Assembly: GCA_913057795.1 (NCBI GenBank)
Contig: CAJXOD010000001.1
Location: forward strand, 1-64,000
Length of the DNA stretch: 64,000 nucleotides
DNA from: an uncultured Aquiluna sp.
Lineage (GTDB): Bacteria; Actinomycetota; Actinomycetes; Actinomycetales; Microbacteriaceae
Direction of reading: 5' to 3'
Shown: one piece after another, positions 18,200 through 25,971 of the stretch
Numbering within the stretch: position 1 is the stretch's first letter
How the letters are laid out: every line of letters begins with the position of its first letter
Position numbers and translations under genes: made by a program
Notes under the pieces: generated by a model
The model's input: the letters and a program-made list of their open reading frames with translations, nothing else
Database searches by the model: none
What the model was told of the DNA's origin: nothing

Positions 18200-19219
18200 T
18201 TATTTCCTTATGTCCCAGAACGAGGGTCCGACAGGTTCCAAAAAGTCACTTCGAGCAATTAGGTATCCCTCAGCATCAACAGCGATTGGTAGCTGGGGGA
18301 GAGAACGCGAAGCGGGGCCAAACACAACTTCGCAGTGGTTCGCCAGATCAAAGGTCGACTGGTGGCATGGGCAGAGCAGGTGGTGAGTGTGCTGCTCGTA
18401 GAGCGCTACCGGACAGCCAACGTGAGTGCAAATTTTCGAGTATGCAACTATGCCTTGATAGCTCCAGTCCGCCTTGGCCGGATCTTCGTTGAGGTCGCTT
18501 GGGTTCACTCGAACGAGCAATACTGCTGCTTTAGCCTTTTCCTCGAGCTTGTGTTCTTCCATCTCACTCAAGCCCTCAGGAATCACATGGAAAACAGATC
18601 CAATAGTTACATCAGAGGCCTTAATCGGGATACCGGTTGGGTCCTTGGTCAGCCTTGTTCCTGCCTTCCACATTGTGTGCTTCAGGGTGTCGCCAACAAC
18701 CGGACCTAGGTCGCCAAAAATAATAATTGCCGGTATTGGGAAGAACACAAGAGCGCCGTACATGCTCCTTCGAATTAGCTTTCTTCTTGAGAATCCAGAC
18801 TCTCCGTCAGCGAGCTTTACAATTTCCAGGGCCTGAGCACGGGTTTCGTCCGAGCTTCTTGCTTGGTGACGCATTTCGGACACTTCATTGTCCGGCATCA
18901 AAGTCTTTGCCCAGTGAACGGCTCCAAAGCCGATACCGAACATGGACAGGGCCATACCGAGACCCATCCACAGTGAGTTGTTTCTAGTTGCCGACAGGTC
19001 GCCGTCCACGATAGGGAAAGCGAAAAAGCCCCAAATTGCTATGATCGCGCCAACGACGCTGACTCCAAACATGACTGCTATCTGCCTTTCGGCAGTACGA
19101 GCGTGTTTTTCGCTCTTGTCGGTCATGCGAATACGGTGCGGCTCGATTCCAGGGTTTGCAATCGGCTTTTCTATGTCTGTGGCTAGCCCAGGGGAGTAGC
19201 TCTTTTCAATATCGCTCAT
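18200..19219 (-). CDS. qcrA: Cytochrome bc1 complex Rieske iron-sulfur subunit
   Basis: QcrA carries the 2Fe-2S cluster that takes the first electron from menaquinol. The cluster motifs are CTHVGCPV and CPCHQSTF in the C-terminal third. The protein has three N-terminal membrane helices (about residues 46-70, 83-108 and 160-180), the actinobacterial form, rather than the single helix of mitochondrial Rieske proteins. RRKLIRRSMYG before the third helix resembles a twin-arginine signal, and tatA/tatC are encoded at 28.4-29.4 kb. It lies between qcrC and qcrB with 10- and 3-base spacings. Confidence 0.95.
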   Translation of the reverse strand: MSDIEKSYSPGLATDIEKPIANPGIEPHRIRMTDKSEKHARTAERQIAVMFGVSVVGAIIAIWGFFAFPIVDGDLSATRNNSLWMGLGMALSMFGIGFGAVHWAKTLMPDNEVSEMRHQARSSDETRAQALEIVKLADGESGFSRRKLIRRSMYGALVFFPIPAIIIFGDLGPVVGDTLKHTMWKAGTRLTKDPTGIPIKASDVTIGSVFHVIPEGLSEMEEHKLEEKAKAAVLLVRVNPSDLNEDPAKADWSYQGIVAYSKICTHVGCPVALYEQHTHHLLCPCHQSTFDLANHCEVVFGPASRSLPQLPIAVDAEGYLIARSDFLEPVGPSFWDIRK

Positions 19220-19229
19220 GCGCTATCTC

Positions 19230-20018
19230 CTAATTCGACTTTGCCCCGAGCCATACAGTGATGGCAATAATGAACCCCAACCCGAATATCCAGGTAAATA
19301 ATCCCTCGGCGACTGGGCCAATAGAACCCAATTCGAACCCGGCTACCGAATCATTGTCCTCGATGTACTTCAGGTAGGTGATGATGTCTTTTTTATCTTC
19401 TGGCGTCAGGTTTGCGTCGTTGAATACCGGCATGTTCTGAGGTCCGGTAACCATTGCTTCGTAAGTGTGCTTAGGGGTTGAGCCTGCAAGAGCCGGGGCA
19501 AACTTACCTTCTGTCAAGGCGCCACCAGCTCCGACGGCATTGTGGCACATTGCACAGTTGATTCTGAACAACTCTCCACCGTGAGTAGCGTCTCCGTCTC
19601 CGCGAAGATATTCTTCATCCGGAATTGCTGGACCAGGGGCAAGAGATGCAACATAGGCCGCCATTGCGGAAATCTGTTCCTGAGTGAATTGCACGGGCTT
19701 GGCACGTAACTGAGGACCTGAGCCCTGACCTGGCATGCGGCCAGTGCCTACCTGGAAATCAACTGAAGCGGCACCAACACCTATGAGGCTGGGTCCTCCA
19801 ATGGCACCCTCACCATTTGTGCCGTGGCAAGAAGCGCAATTGGCCAAAAATAGCTTGCGACCTTCTTCAACTTGAACCGGAGAACCGGCTTCTGCCTGAA
19901 CTATGTTGGTAGCCGTCGCGTAACCTCCACCTGACAGTACTAGGCCAAGGAACACCACTAGTCCCGCGGCCCAAGGGCGCCGGCGCATCGGTTTTGCTGA
20001 GCTCAACTTTTTCTCCAT
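19230..20018 (-). CDS. qcrC: Cytochrome bc1 complex diheme cytochrome c subunit
   Basis: QcrC is a membrane-anchored diheme c-type cytochrome that moves electrons straight from the bcc complex to CtaC, so no soluble cytochrome c is needed. The two heme-binding sites are CASCH (Cys61, Cys64, His65) and CAMCH (Cys155, Cys158, His159). An N-terminal hydrophobic segment (about 18-38) exports the protein, and a C-terminal helix (about 238-257) anchors it. It begins four bases after ctaE. The length of 262 residues is normal. Confidence 0.95.
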   Translation of the reverse strand: MEKKLSSAKPMRRRPWAAGLVVFLGLVLSGGGYATATNIVQAEAGSPVQVEEGRKLFLANCASCHGTNGEGAIGGPSLIGVGAASVDFQVGTGRMPGQGSGPQLRAKPVQFTQEQISAMAAYVASLAPGPAIPDEEYLRGDGDATHGGELFRINCAMCHNAVGAGGALTEGKFAPALAGSTPKHTYEAMVTGPQNMPVFNDANLTPEDKKDIITYLKYIEDNDSVAGFELGSIGPVAEGLFTWIFGLGFIIAITVWLGAKSN

Positions 20019-20022
20019 TTTG

Positions 20023-20646
20023 TTATTTGAGGATGTAAACGACTACGAAAAGACCAATCCAAACCACATCTACAAAGTGCCAATAATATGAAACAACAAT
20101 TGCGCTCGTTGCTTCCCTGTGACCGAAATTCTTTGCAGCGTAGGCGCGACCAATGATGAGCAAGAACGCTACTAGTCCTCCGGTTACGTGCAGAGCGTGG
20201 AACCCGGTAGTTATGTAAAAGGCGGAGCCGTACGAATTAGAACTGAGGGTAATCCCCTCAGAAATCAGCATCGCGTACTCCCAAATTTGTCCCGAAACGA
20301 AAATTCCTCCGAGTACATAAGTCAAGAAGAACCACTCGACCATTCCCCACTTAGCAGGGGATGCTCCAGTGCGCCTCGGTTGCAGCCTCTCGGCAGCAAA
20401 TACGCCGAACTGTGCAGTAAAGGAGCTGGAGACAAGAATGAGAGTGTTAACGAGCGCAAAAGGGACATTCAGGATCTGCGCATCATTTGCCCAGAGGTCT
20501 GGCGCCCCAGCCTTGAGGCTGAAGTACATTGCAAAAAGACCGGCAAAGAACATAACTTCGCTACCAAGCCAGACAATAGTGCCGACCGAAGTGGAGTTCG
20601 GCCTATTGATTACCGGGGGGGCAATAGCTTCGGAGGTGGAGATCAT
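20023..20646 (-). CDS. ctaE: Cytochrome c oxidase subunit III
   Basis: CtaE is the third core oxidase subunit, with seven predicted membrane helices in 207 residues; it stabilises proton pumping at subunit I. Recognisable stretches are [38 protein letters not shown] and [13 protein letters not shown] at the C-terminal end. It is the first gene of the ctaE-qcrCAB operon, divergent from trpD, the same neighbourhood as in mycobacteria and streptomycetes. The ATG has no ribosome site. A -10 box six bases upstream suggests a leaderless message. Confidence 0.95.
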   Translation of the reverse strand: MISTSEAIAPPVINRPNSTSVGTIVWLGSEVMFFAGLFAMYFSLKAGAPDLWANDAQILNVPFALVNTLILVSSSFTAQFGVFAAERLQPRRTGASPAKWGMVEWFFLTYVLGGIFVSGQIWEYAMLISEGITLSSNSYGSAFYITTGFHALHVTGGLVAFLLIIGRAYAAKNFGHREATSAIVVSYYWHFVDVVWIGLFVVVYILK

Positions 20647-20652
20647 GTTTCA

Positions 20653-20658
20653 AGGATA
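20653..20658 (-). promoter_or_regulatory. Leaderless-type -10 box of ctaE-qcrCAB
   Basis: On the minus strand TATCCT is followed by six bases (TGAAAC) and then the ctaE ATG, so the transcript would begin at the start codon. No convincing -35 box is visible at 16-18 bases. The sequence fits the actinobacterial TANNNT pattern. Confidence 0.45.
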
Positions 20659-20735
20659 CCCGAGGAAGCCTTTCTGTGGCCCGGAAACCGCAAGGTTCCC
20701 AATATTTTTGAAGAATTTCTACACTTTGGGATAGT

Positions 20736-20741
20736 TAGACT
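20736..20741 (+). promoter_or_regulatory. Leaderless-type -10 box of trpD
   Basis: TAGACT is followed by six bases (GCTGTA) and the trpD ATG at 20748. No Shine-Dalgarno sequence lies upstream, so translation is probably leaderless. A good -35 box at 16-18 bases is not seen. Confidence 0.45.
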
Positions 20742-20747
20742 GCTGTA

Positions 20748-21811
20748 ATGACGATTCAGACATGGCCGGAGGTGCTGACATCCTTGGTAGCGGGTCAAGA
20801 CTTGACCCGCGAAACTGCCAGTTGGGCAATGAGCCAAATTATGTCCGGCACCGCCACGGCCAGCCAGCTAGGCGGGTTCATGACGGCCCTTAGAGCCAAG
20901 GGCGAAACAGCAGCCGAACTCGGTGGGTTGGTCGATGTAATGCTTCAAAATGCTGAGAAACCCAACATTTCCAATGATGCGCTTGACATAGTCGGAACCG
21001 GGGGAGACCTAGTCGGCACCGTGAACATCAGCTCCATGGCTGCTGTGGTTGCTCGGGCCTCAGGGGTTCCAGTTCTAAAGCATGGTTCCAGGAGTGCGTC
21101 AGGAAAGACCGGATCTTCCGAGATGCTTGAAATGCTGGGCATCAGGCTGGATTTATCATCAGAGCAGGTCGCCAACGTTTTTGAAAGCCAGGGGATTACT
21201 TTTTTCTTCGCACCGGTATTCACCCGGCGATGCGCCATGTCGCAGCCGCCAGGAAGGAAATTGGCGTCCCAACAACTTTCAACTTCCTCGGCCCCCTCGC
21301 AAACCCGGTGCAACCAATCGCCACCGCGCTTGGGGTCGCAGATGCCAAGATTGCTCCGCTTATGGCGGAAGAGCTCGCAAAAAGAGGCAGAACCGCAATC
21401 GTATTCAGGTCGGATGACGGACTGGATGAGCTCAGCACAACGGCTGCGAACCGCTTATGGCAGGTCAACAATGGAGAAATTTCGGAATTTGAATTCGACC
21501 CCGTTAGCATCGGCTTGGAACGGGTGAATCAGTCGCAACTGCTAGGCGGTGATGCGACACACAATGCTCAGGTCGCTGCCGCAGTTTTCGCTGGAGAAGA
21601 GTTCCCTAATTCGGAGGCGATTACAGCCATTGTTTGCTTGAACGCAGCCGTTGGAATCGTTACTTACGAATTAGCTAAGAATCCATTCTTAGCGGAGGTC
21701 AATTTTAGTGATCGAATTCAGAGCGCTTTCCATGTGGCCATGAGTGCGATAGCCAACGGTAGCGCTTCGCTCGTGGCCGCGAACTGGGCTGCCAGCACTC
21801 AGCAGGCCTAA
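20748..21811 (+). CDS. trpD: Anthranilate phosphoribosyltransferase, frameshifted near codon 158
   Basis: TrpD transfers phosphoribosyl from PRPP to anthranilate in tryptophan synthesis. The first part shows the substrate-binding DIVGTGGDLVGTVNISSMAA and LKHGSRSASGKTGSSEML. After FFFAPVF the frame changes: the expected HPAMRHVAAARKEIG and the following TFNFLGPLANP and LDELSTTA are read in the -1 frame. Joining 20748..21221 to 21221..21811 gives about 354 residues, the usual size. One C is missing (TTCACCC for expected TTCCACCC at 21219-21225). Both halves are well conserved, so an error or very recent mutation is likely. No other trp gene is nearby, and trpD beside ctaE is a conserved actinobacterial arrangement. 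Confidence 0.92.
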
Positions 21812-21928
21812 GGCTCTAGATAACAACCCGGATTGAAGTGGGGAGTCTTCAAATAAGCGTTAGTTGACATAATGTTTATTATCGGCTGTTTGTAGTCATA
21901 ACGAATCAGCGCGGAAGTGGGTCGTTTC

Positions 21929-22540
21929 CTAAACTCTGCCGCTTTTATCAGCGAGGCCAAACAGCCTCATGGCCAACTGATTTAGGTATCCGATCGAGAT
22001 TGCAAACAATAGAGTTCCTTCTCTGACCTGTCCGCCAAGTAAGAAGCCGATTATCACGACGATTATCTCCACGGATGTTCTTGTGATCCAAAAGGGCTTA
22101 TTAAATCTTTTTGCCAGCCCCATCATTAGGCCGTCCCTAGGGCCTTTGCCAAAGCCACAAGAGATGTAAAGGCCAGTCGCAAAGGAAATAATCAACATTC
22201 CTAGGACAAAAAGCGTGAAATTTTGCCAGTAAAGCTCGAAATCTGGAAGCAAGGGCATCGTCAGGTCAGCGAACAGCCCCACCAGAATCGCGTTTAGCAC
22301 GGAGCCAATTCCAGGTTTTACCTTTAGCGGAATCCAAAAAAGCATTACCAAAAGGCTCACTGCGATGGTTGCTTGTCCAAAGGTTATGGAAGTTTGGAGC
22401 GAGAGTCCTTGAGCCAGCACGTCCCAAGGAGGTATTCCGATTCCGGCGTGAACCATCATTCCCAGGCCGGCACCGTAGATGGCCAAACCAAAAATTAGTT
22501 TCGCGAAACGATAGATGAAATTAGACTGGACCACTCCCAA
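21929..22540 (-). CDS. YczE/YyaS/YitT-family membrane protein
   Basis: This 203-residue integral membrane protein has about five hydrophobic helices. The family stretches AGLGMMVHAGIGIPPWDVLA near the N-terminus and CGFGKGPRDGLMMGLAKR in the middle identify the YczE group. Function is unknown; some members are proposed to be transport-related. The start is TTG (a GTG seven bases further on is out of frame). It is convergent with trpD across a 117-base gap that contains ATAATGTTTATTAT, a small palindrome, but no clear terminator. The start lies 25 bases from the divergent GDPD gene. Confidence 0.8.
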   Translation of the reverse strand: MGVVQSNFIYRFAKLIFGLAIYGAGLGMMVHAGIGIPPWDVLAQGLSLQTSITFGQATIAVSLLVMLFWIPLKVKPGIGSVLNAILVGLFADLTMPLLPDFELYWQNFTLFVLGMLIISFATGLYISCGFGKGPRDGLMMGLAKRFNKPFWITRTSVEIIVVIIGFLLGGQVREGTLLFAISIGYLNQLAMRLFGLADKSGRV

Positions 22541-22565
22541 AGAATAGGCCGTTGATCTAGAGAAA

Positions 22566-23321
22566 ATGACGAAAACTAGTTATTTTGAACCGCCGATCCC
22601 CAGAGTTTTTGCCCACCGAGGTTTTAGTTACCTAGTCCCCGGGGTTGACGAAAATACGATTGAGTCGTTTCGAACCGCTCTGGATCGTGGAGCGTCCCAC
22701 ATTGAGACTGACACGCAGGCCACGCTGGATGGAGTCGCCGTGCTTTTCCACGACACCACATTGCTGAGGCTAATGTCTGTGGATGCCAAAGTTTCTGAGC
22801 TTACTTTTGCTGAACTTTCAAGCTATTCGCTTCCGAATAATGGCAAAGTCCCGTCTCTTGATCAGGTTCTTCGGGAGCTGCCGGGAGTTCGTCTAAACAT
22901 TGACATAAAATCTGCCGGAGCTGTTGCCCCAACCGTCAGAGCCATTGAGGAAAATAACGCTCACGACCGAGTGCTCGTGTCCAGTTTTTCCAATGGCCGC
23001 CGGAAGCGGGCTTTGGCTTTACTGAGTAGACCGGTTGCAACCTCCGGTTCAATGTCTGACGTTCTGAGAATTTGGCTGGCACATAAGTTTTTGGGTGGTT
23101 TTCGGCTAAAGGCTCTAACCAAAGGTCTTGACGCGCTTCAGCTGCCTCGCAATTACGGGCTTATCTTGTTCGCAAAGCCGAAGTTCATTGCCGCGATGGC
23201 AGCGAACGATCTTGAGGTCCATTTTTGGACGATAAACGAAATCGATCAAATGCGTGAGCTTTTGTCGATGGGGGCATCCGGTGTCGTAACCGACAGGTGC
23301 GACCTGGCATCAAAGCTGTGA
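22566..23321 (+). CDS. Glycerophosphodiester phosphodiesterase
   Basis: This GDPD family enzyme hydrolyses glycerophosphodiesters to glycerol-3-phosphate and an alcohol. The catalytic and metal residues are visible: AHRGF near residue 16, ENTIESF, ETDTQATLDGV and LFHDTTLLR. The TIM-barrel end shows VHFWTINEIDQMREL and GASGVVTDRCDL. No signal peptide is seen, so it is probably cytoplasmic and recycles phospholipid head groups for phosphate and carbon. Start ATG; the upstream AGAGAAA is a weak ribosome site. Confidence 0.92.
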   Translation: MTKTSYFEPPIPRVFAHRGFSYLVPGVDENTIESFRTALDRGASHIETDTQATLDGVAVLFHDTTLLRLMSVDAKVSELTFAELSSYSLPNNGKVPSLDQVLRELPGVRLNIDIKSAGAVAPTVRAIEENNAHDRVLVSSFSNGRRKRALALLSRPVATSGSMSDVLRIWLAHKFLGGFRLKALTKGLDALQLPRNYGLILFAKPKFIAAMAANDLEVHFWTINEIDQMRELLSMGASGVVTDRCDLASKL

Positions 23322-23393
23322 CTGGTCTGTGAGAATGGCGCCTTAGGGAATTAGTCTCCCCTGCTCCGGCTTGAATCCCAGCGGAGGCAAAAA

Positions 23394-23753
23394 ATGGCAG
23401 AAACTATGCGAGGAATGCGACTTGGTGCGCAGTCCCTCGAGTCAGATGTTGGAGTTCAACTATCGGCGAGGCAGTCGGTCGGCTTCCTGTGTCCTAAAAA
23501 CCACAGGTTTGACCTAGTCTTTGCGGAAGGCGTCGAGTTACCGATTGCCTGGCAGTGCCAGTTCTGTGAATCTTCAGCCACCAGACTTCTCGATGGAGCC
23601 GCTGTCATTGATGATTCCGAAGCGGATACCGCTCCTCGAACTCACTACGACATGGTGAAGGAGCGTCGCTCTGAACAAGAACTTGAGCAATTGCTTGAGG
23701 AAATGCTCGTGAGTATGCGCAAGCGACGGTCCCAAGGACAAGTCAGCGTCTAA
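23394..23753 (+). CDS. rbpA: RNA polymerase-binding protein RbpA
   Basis: RbpA binds the beta subunit and the principal sigma factor and stabilises open complexes in actinobacteria. The N-terminus MRGMRLGAQSLESD matches the flexible tail of mycobacterial RbpA. The core has Cys33, His37, Cys55 and Cys58 as likely zinc ligands, and the sigma-interacting domain TAPRTHYDMVKERRSEQEL is at the C-terminus. A GGAGG ribosome site precedes the ATG. About 42 bases upstream is GGAAT (23347-23351), then 18 bases and CTT, one base off the SigR consensus GGAAT-N18-GTT that drives rbpA in Streptomyces. A second family member is encoded at 61.4 kb. Confidence 0.93.
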   Translation: MAETMRGMRLGAQSLESDVGVQLSARQSVGFLCPKNHRFDLVFAEGVELPIAWQCQFCESSATRLLDGAAVIDDSEADTAPRTHYDMVKERRSEQELEQLLEEMLVSMRKRRSQGQVSV

Positions 23754-24441
23754 ATCTCCACTTGGTGCAGAGCCAAAATGCTTCAAGAACAATGCCGTAG
23801 GTCATTTTGCTTTTGCCCTTTACTCGTTCAACAAAAATAATCGGCACCTCCACGATCTCCACCCCTCGATCTTGGCAAAGAAGTGTCATCTCAACTTGAA
23901 AACCGTACCCGTGTGCCTGCACTTTTTCTAGCGGGAATGCCTGTAGCAAAGCGGTCGGGTAGCATCTAAAACCGGCCGTCATGTCCTTTACGGTGCTACT
24001 AAGCATTTTTCTTGCGTAAAAGTTACCCGCCTTCGAAATTACCCGTCTGAACCAAGGCCAATTTTCGACCTTTCCGCCGGGTGTCCAGCGAGATCCAATA
24101 ACTAATCGGTTTGAGTGTGCTTCGCGCGTTAGTTTTTCAAGATCGCTTGGGCGATGACTGCCATCGGCGTCCATCTGAACTACAAAGTCAAAGCCTTGTT
24201 CAATGGCCCATTCGAATCCGGCAATGTAGGCCTTCCCGAGACCCTGTTTTTGGTTTCGGTGTAGAACTGAAACTCGCGAGTGCTTGAGGGATAAGTCTTC
24301 TGCCAATACCCCGGTGCCATCCGGGCTGTTGTCATCGATTACCAGTATCTCGAGATCCAACCTCTGGGCTAGAACTTGTTCGATGCTCGACTCCAAAACG
24401 CCCACTTCGTTGTAAGTGGGCATTAGGACAAGAATTGTCAT
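23743..24441 (-). CDS. ppm1: Polyprenol monophosphomannose synthase (GT2)
   Basis: This 232-residue family 2 glycosyltransferase resembles dolichol-phosphate mannosyltransferase and mycobacterial Ppm1. It would move mannose from GDP-mannose to polyprenyl phosphate on the inner membrane face. Motifs are MPTYNEVGVLE, VIDDNSPDGTG, QMDADGSHRP and the acceptor-region VKDMTAGFRCY. There is no C-terminal membrane domain. The start overlaps the end of lnt by four bases; in mycobacteria the same two activities are adjacent or fused. Mannose is inferred from the family and context. The 3' end overlaps convergent rbpA by 11 bases. Confidence 0.88.
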   Translation of the reverse strand: MTILVLMPTYNEVGVLESSIEQVLAQRLDLEILVIDDNSPDGTGVLAEDLSLKHSRVSVLHRNQKQGLGKAYIAGFEWAIEQGFDFVVQMDADGSHRPSDLEKLTREAHSNRLVIGSRWTPGGKVENWPWFRRVISKAGNFYARKMLSSTVKDMTAGFRCYPTALLQAFPLEKVQAHGYGFQVEMTLLCQDRGVEIVEVPIIFVERVKGKSKMTYGIVLEAFWLCTKWRFRR

Positions 24442-25961
24442 CGCCTTTTTCTTCTAATTCCGAATGCAAAAAGGAAGCCAATGGCCGCAACCATATTTGC
24501 AATCTCGAACGCTTGGCCAAAAAACATTGCTGGAGTGGTGCCGCTGTAAAGTGGCACCCGCTCGACCATCGCGCCCGCCTGATACCAGGTGAGTTCGCTC
24601 AGCACCTTCCCGGTTGGAAGGTAGATTGCGGACAGCCCGACGGTTGAGATGTTGACCACGGCTCTACCTGTTTCGATTGCCCTGAGTTGAGCTATGCCAG
24701 CCTGCTGGTAAGTCTCATCGGAGTACCCAAAGTCCGCATTATTAGTTTGCGAAAGTATTACCTCGGCCCCTCCAGACACAAGCTCACGAAGGATGGAATC
24801 CTCTGCGATCTCAAAGCAAATAAGCGTGCCTGCAGTAAAGCCCTCTGAGACTTCATAGATTCCGTCCCTAGTTCCAAAGCTGAAGCCCTCGGGCACGAGA
24901 TCGATAAGCGTCGGGGCAAACAGCCTCCAGAATTCTCTGTCTGGGACAAACTCTGCAAACGGGACAGGCTGTTGCTTATCATAAAAGTCAACAGCCCCAA
25001 CCCCTGGTTCCCAGAGCAGGGTCGAATTGAAGTTGTCGCCACCTCTGGTTGTTATTGTGCCGAAGCTAAAAGGGGCCCCAACTCTTGTTGCTAACTCATC
25101 AATCTTTCGAGCCGCCTCTTTGTCTCGAAGTGGATCTAGGTCGGAAGCGTTTTCCGGCCAAACTAATAGGTCAATCTCGCCGGCTAGCTCGGAGTCAAAA
25201 ACTAGCTCCGAAGCACTCAAATGATTTTCGAGGATTGAGCCTCGCTGCAAGTTCGAGAATAATCCCGCGTTGGCGTTTCCCTGCACAGCAGCGATTGTTT
25301 TGGTCGTAATGGGTTCTGGGTTGTTTGCGACGCCTGTTATCAGGGGTGTTATTACTAAGACAGAGAGGGTAATGACAGCCGAGGTTTTTCTCATTGCGTT
25401 TCTACCGCGTCGGTGAAGAAACCAGATTGCCAGAATTCCGCCTATTAGCGCCAGTACGAAAGTCAGCAGTGACAGACCACCAAAATAAACCCATTGATTC
25501 ATGAAGCTCGAAGGCTGGGTCATAGAAAGCCTCGACCAGGGAAAACCGCCGTAAGGAAAGTTGTTCGCGAGGAATTCTCGGAATGTCCAAATCGATGCGC
25601 TTGCCACGGCAAAGATGAGGAGTCCGGACTTCTTGGGCTTCCACTTTTTATACAGCCACGCGGTTGCGCCAACACTCAATGCAAAAAAGAAGGACATTAG
25701 AGTGCTAAGCGCAATCAAGGGAACTGGCCCCAGATAAAGAGCTATCCACTCAATGTGGGAAATATAAAATACTTGGCTTGCGACAAATCCAATCAGTACT
25801 GCTTTCCAGAAACCCAGCCCAAGGGTCGCAAGTAAAATCAGCGCTGGAATCAATGGCGCGAGAATCCAAATGTTCTCGGTGGGGAACGCGTAAAGAGCGA
25901 GCAACCCACCAAGAGCACCAAGCGGTATCCGCCACACCAATTGAGGAATCTTCACACCCAT
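24438..25961 (-). CDS. lnt: Apolipoprotein N-acyltransferase
   Basis: Lnt adds the third acyl chain to the N-terminal cysteine of lipoproteins. The N-terminal half has about seven membrane helices and the C-terminal half is a nitrilase-like domain. Its catalytic triad is readable as Glu270 (VWPENAS), Lys329 (YDKQQPVPFAE) and Cys382 (LICFEIAED). A final membrane helix lies near the C-terminus. Length is 507 residues. Together with lspA and the predicted lipoproteins here, it shows that triacylated lipoproteins are likely made. It sits between helY and ppm in the same tight cluster. Confidence 0.93.
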   Translation of the reverse strand: MGVKIPQLVWRIPLGALGGLLALYAFPTENIWILAPLIPALILLATLGLGFWKAVLIGFVASQVFYISHIEWIALYLGPVPLIALSTLMSFFFALSVGATAWLYKKWKPKKSGLLIFAVASASIWTFREFLANNFPYGGFPWSRLSMTQPSSFMNQWVYFGGLSLLTFVLALIGGILAIWFLHRRGRNAMRKTSAVITLSVLVITPLITGVANNPEPITTKTIAAVQGNANAGLFSNLQRGSILENHLSASELVFDSELAGEIDLLVWPENASDLDPLRDKEAARKIDELATRVGAPFSFGTITTRGGDNFNSTLLWEPGVGAVDFYDKQQPVPFAEFVPDREFWRLFAPTLIDLVPEGFSFGTRDGIYEVSEGFTAGTLICFEIAEDSILRELVSGGAEVILSQTNNADFGYSDETYQQAGIAQLRAIETGRAVVNISTVGLSAIYLPTGKVLSELTWYQAGAMVERVPLYSGTTPAMFFGQAFEIANMVAAIGFLFAFGIRRKRR

Positions 25962-25971
25962 AGCTTAATTA

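Noticed and set aside
21812..21928. ATAATGTTTATTAT palindrome after trpD as a terminator or TTGACA-containing promoter
   Set aside because: The stem is only AT base pairs with no U-tract, and no -10 box lies at the right distance from TTGACA.
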